This document shows, in pieces, positions 4,090 to 5,747 of a stretch of 5,747 nucleotides of DNA; position 1 is the first letter of the stretch, and each line of letters starts with the position of its first letter. Position numbers and translations under genes: made by a program. This stretch comes from Candidatus Cloacimonadota bacterium. GTDB taxonomy: Bacteria; Cloacimonadota; Cloacimonadia; Cloacimonadales; TCS61. The stretch is taken from assembly GCA_030667725.1 (NCBI GenBank), contig DAOUVH010000084.1, positions 1 through 5,747 on the forward strand, in the 5' to 3' direction. The notes under the pieces are model-generated. The model was not told the DNA's origin and made no database searches. It saw nothing but the letters and a program-made list of their open reading frames with translations.

Positions 4090-5301
4090 TTAAAAGTCAT
4101 ACCTCACTTTCATAAATAACATATCATTTTCGTCATACTGTCCGAAATTTCCTTCCTCACCCACAAAGATATTTGCTCCTAATTGAACCTCGAATCCATC
4201 GGCAAAGTCATAAGCAATTTTTGGACGCAGAAGAGCATCCTCATTATTGATGCCATAATAAGTGAAAAATTCCAAACGCAGTGTTTCACGCAGGAAATCT
4301 TCCGTGATCAGGAAAGTCATTGTGTTTGAGAATTCATCATTTTTTATATCATCTTCGTAATCCAGAATATATTCCTGAACAAATTGAAAGCTGATATTCA
4401 TTCCAAACCAGTTATGATCGTACCCTATAAGATAATGTGCGTAATCTTTTTCTTTTACACCATTTACACTCAAATCTTCAGATGCAAATCTCTTCTCAAA
4501 ATAATATGCTCCTTCCCCACGTACAACAGCTCCGTCCACAGCTTTGCTGAAACTTGCACCAGCCAATGGAAGCCTGTGATATTCCGGTTTGATTAGAAGG
4601 GTTGTATCGGGTTGCTGATAAATGTTCATCGCAGGATTATCATCCCACATATAAGCAGCCATCAATTCAAAATCGATCGCACTTCCAAGGTAAGAATATT
4701 TCAAAGCGATTTCACTTTCGGATAGTTTGTTGCCAACATCGTAATTATGATAATCATAAACTATAGGCATCGGAAAATCTGGCAAATTATACCAGATCGA
4801 ACCTTTTCTAGGAGCAATAGTAGCTTGGAAAGTAGGAATCCAGACTGCTTCGAAAGTAGAATTTCCCAGATAATAATCAAATTTCACAGCATTCGTTCCA
4901 ATGCGGATCTCTTCAAAATCGGGTAGAATAAACTCCGAAAGATCGCGAGGTGAGATAACATCAGTGATAAAAACACCGTCCGCCTTTCCCCAAATTATTT
5001 GCTGCTTTCCTATGCGCAAATCGAAATTATCAAAATAGATATCCATGTATACCTGTCTGAGTGAAATATCTAAATTGTCATTGAGAGCATTGTAATCAAA
5101 TACCGGATTAACATAAAGTTCCACATCACCTTTTCCATAATCCAAACGCCAGTCGAAAGTGTTTTGCAAAACCGAGTACTCTCCATCTTGATCAGTCAAT
5201 GCTCCAAGATAAGTCCGTACAAATCCGTGATGATTTATTTGAGCACTCAGCATTATTGTTGCCGTTAACAGCATAAATACAATTACTATTTTTCGTTTCA
5301 T
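4090..5301 (-). CDS. Outer-membrane beta-barrel protein, DUF1302-like
   Basis: This is a 403-residue outer-membrane barrel with an unknown substrate. Residues 1-20 form a Sec signal peptide (MKRK, then a hydrophobic core, with likely cleavage at LSA-Q21). The mature part alternates short amphipathic strands with acidic, Asn-rich turns and ends in VRYDF, a C-terminal aromatic residue typical of BAM-assembled barrels. RIGKQQIIWGKADG followed by TDVISPRDL (96-121) matches the R-x-G-x-Q...WG-x-x-D...D-V-x-x-P-x-D pattern remembered from DUF1302 and related porin-like families. There are no Cys residues, which suits an exported barrel. The start is ATG at 5301 because GGAGG lies 5 nt upstream. The in-frame TTG at 5313 would overlap that site and add residues ahead of the signal peptide. 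It is convergent with the membrane-protein cassette, and its upstream region is the hairpin array. Confidence 0.85.
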   Translation of the reverse strand: MKRKIVIVFMLLTATIMLSAQINHHGFVRTYLGALTDQDGEYSVLQNTFDWRLDYGKGDVELYVNPVFDYNALNDNLDISLRQVYMDIYFDNFDLRIGKQQIIWGKADGVFITDVISPRDLSEFILPDFEEIRIGTNAVKFDYYLGNSTFEAVWIPTFQATIAPRKGSIWYNLPDFPMPIVYDYHNYDVGNKLSESEIALKYSYLGSAIDFELMAAYMWDDNPAMNIYQQPDTTLLIKPEYHRLPLAGASFSKAVDGAVVRGEGAYYFEKRFASEDLSVNGVKEKDYAHYLIGYDHNWFGMNISFQFVQEYILDYEDDIKNDEFSNTMTFLITEDFLRETLRLEFFTYYGINNEDALLRPKIAYDFADGFEVQLGANIFVGEEGNFGQYDENDMLFMKVRYDF

Positions 5302-5306
5302 TTTAT

Positions 5307-5311
5307 CCTCC
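5307..5311 (-). promoter_or_regulatory. Ribosome binding site GGAGG that sets the barrel-protein start
   Basis: GGAGG on the minus strand, 5 nt before ATG 5301. It rules out the upstream TTG as the start. Confidence 0.8.
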
Positions 5312-5321
5312 AATTTTTTAT

Positions 5322-5411
5322 CGGACTTGACTTAACAGCAAAGCGTTGAGTTAAGAACGATTCTCCGCAATTCTTAAGTCCGTTTTCGCTTCGCTCTTAC
5401 GACTCGAAAAC
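5322..5411. repeat. Compound palindrome in the barrel-protein leader
   Basis: The outer arms are CGGACTT (5322-5328) and AAGTCCG (5376-5382). Inside, CTTAAC (5331-5336) pairs with GTTAAG (5350-5355), and alternatively TTAAGAA (5351-5357) pairs with TTCTTAA (5371-5377). The two inner pairings share bases and are mutually exclusive. A second hairpin follows with arms GTTTTCG (5382-5388) and CGAAAAC (5405-5411). It starts 21 bp upstream of the ATG, so it is probably in the 5' untranslated leader. Confidence 0.7.
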
Positions 5412-5435
5412 CATCATTCTTTTTCCTTTTATGTC

Positions 5436-5619
5436 GCTCCTAAGGAGCTTTGTTTCAACATCTTATCCCAGTCCCAACGCTAACGCTTTGGGTTACAAAG
5501 ATTTCACCGCTCTGCGGTTTATGTATTTTCATTAAGCTTCATAGAAGCGAAATATTTGTAGCTGAATGCATAAGCATTCAGTGGCAAATTAAACCACATA
5601 TATTGAGCTACATCGTAGC
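5436..5619. repeat. Array of six small hairpins, several about 30 bp apart
   Basis: The hairpins are GCTCC-taa-GGAGC (5436-5448); CCCAACGC-taac-GCTTTGGG with one mismatch (5473-5492); ACCGC-tct-GCGGT (5506-5518); GCTTC-ata-GAAGC (5536-5548); CTGAATGC-ataa-GCATTCAG (5562-5581); and GCTAC-atc-GTAGC (5607-5619). Centres lie at about 5442, 5482.5, 5512, 5542, 5571.5 and 5613, so the steps are 40.5, 29.5, 30, 29.5 and 41.5 bp. The stems differ in sequence but the architecture is shared. The linkers TACAAAGATTTC (5494-5505) and GAAATATTTGTA (5549-5560) are inverted copies matching at 11 of 12 positions. No coding sequence is credible here. Confidence 0.75.
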
Positions 5620-5651
5620 GACATTGTTCTTAGCCATTTTACATTTTTCAT
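5589..5651 (-). other. Possible ghost gene start running into the hairpin array
   Basis: GGAGG (5666-5662) precedes ATG 5651, and the frame MKNVKWLRTMSLRCSSIYVV stops at 5589 inside the hairpin array. The opening resembles a signal-peptide start (M-K-N) only faintly. It may be an abandoned start of the barrel gene or chance. The remaining sequence to the right edge (5652-5747) shows only a repeat copy. Confidence 0.15.
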
Positions 5652-5681
5652 TTCAAATTTTTCCTCCGGTTTATTTTTCTC

Positions 5682-5706
5682 TATCCTTCGACTCCGCTCA
5701 GGATGA
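5682..5706. repeat. Dispersed imperfect inverted repeat, ATCCTTCGA...TCAGGATGA family (copy 3, compact)
   Basis: TATCCTTCGA, a short centre CTCCG, then CTCAGGATGA: the most compact of the three copies. The ends are identical to those at 509-552. ATCCT/AGGAT arms would form a hairpin. Confidence 0.7.
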
Positions 5707-5747
5707 TCATGAATTATCTTCATTTTTTTCTCCATAATCTCTCGACC

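Noticed and set aside
5436..5619. CRISPR array
   Set aside because: The hairpins are evenly spaced, but the stems differ from unit to unit and there is no conserved direct repeat or spacer pattern.
5450..5737. Plus-strand ORF of 95 codons at the right end
   Set aside because: It runs through the hairpin array and a dispersed repeat, has no ribosome binding site, and ends with translated repeat sequence (DSAQDDHE).
1..5747. tRNA, rRNA or riboswitch
   Set aside because: No cloverleaf, rRNA-like stretch or recognisable aptamer core was seen on either strand.

Overview
The window is AT-rich DNA from what looks like an anaerobic, Gram-negative-type bacterium. The anaerobe call rests on an Fe-S-rich, low-molecular-weight thiol redox gene set. 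The outer-membrane call rests on a 403-residue beta-barrel protein with a signal peptide and a C-terminal Phe. Clear Shine-Dalgarno sequences (AAAGGAG, GGAGG) precede most genes, which argues against a typical Bacteroidota genome. Dense families of short palindromic repeats in the gaps are compatible with a candidate phylum such as Cloacimonadota. That placement is an impression, not a demonstrated assignment.

Layout, left to right. Positions 1-3080 hold five minus-strand genes, transcribed right to left: an Rrf2-family Fe-S regulator (3080-2682), a small cupin (2653-2315), a 4Fe-4S protein (1921-1103), an atypical thioredoxin (970-629) and the N-terminal part of thioredoxin reductase trxB (488 to beyond the left edge). 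The rrf2-cupin pair is only 28 bp apart and is surely co-transcribed. The cupin-ferredoxin gap (1922-2314) is a mosaic of four palindromic repeats plus a 13-codon ghost of the ferredoxin start. The trx-trxB gap also holds two repeats. A dyad of identical geometry (TATTTA-N14-TAAATA), with a TTGAC[A/G] hexamer 8-9 bp upstream, precedes both rrf2 and trx. This suggests that the Rrf2 protein regulates itself and the thioredoxin pair.

Positions 3150-4080 are a loose plus-strand stretch. It holds a DUF3795-like Cys-rich gene broken by an in-frame TAA at codon 16, a 15-codon ORF with a good ribosome binding site, a three-helix membrane protein of 96 residues, and a complex palindrome downstream that resembles a recombination (attC-like) site. 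The last two look like a mobile gene cassette.

Positions 4090-5301 (minus) encode the outer-membrane barrel. Its upstream region (5322-5619) is an array of eight hairpins, several about 30 bp apart, followed by another copy of the ATCCTTCGA...TCAGGATGA repeat and nothing recognisable to the right edge.

Taken together, the left half is probably a nitrosative, oxidative or thiol-stress module controlled by an Fe-S sensing repressor. The right half is an outer-membrane protein gene with a heavily repeat-loaded leader.
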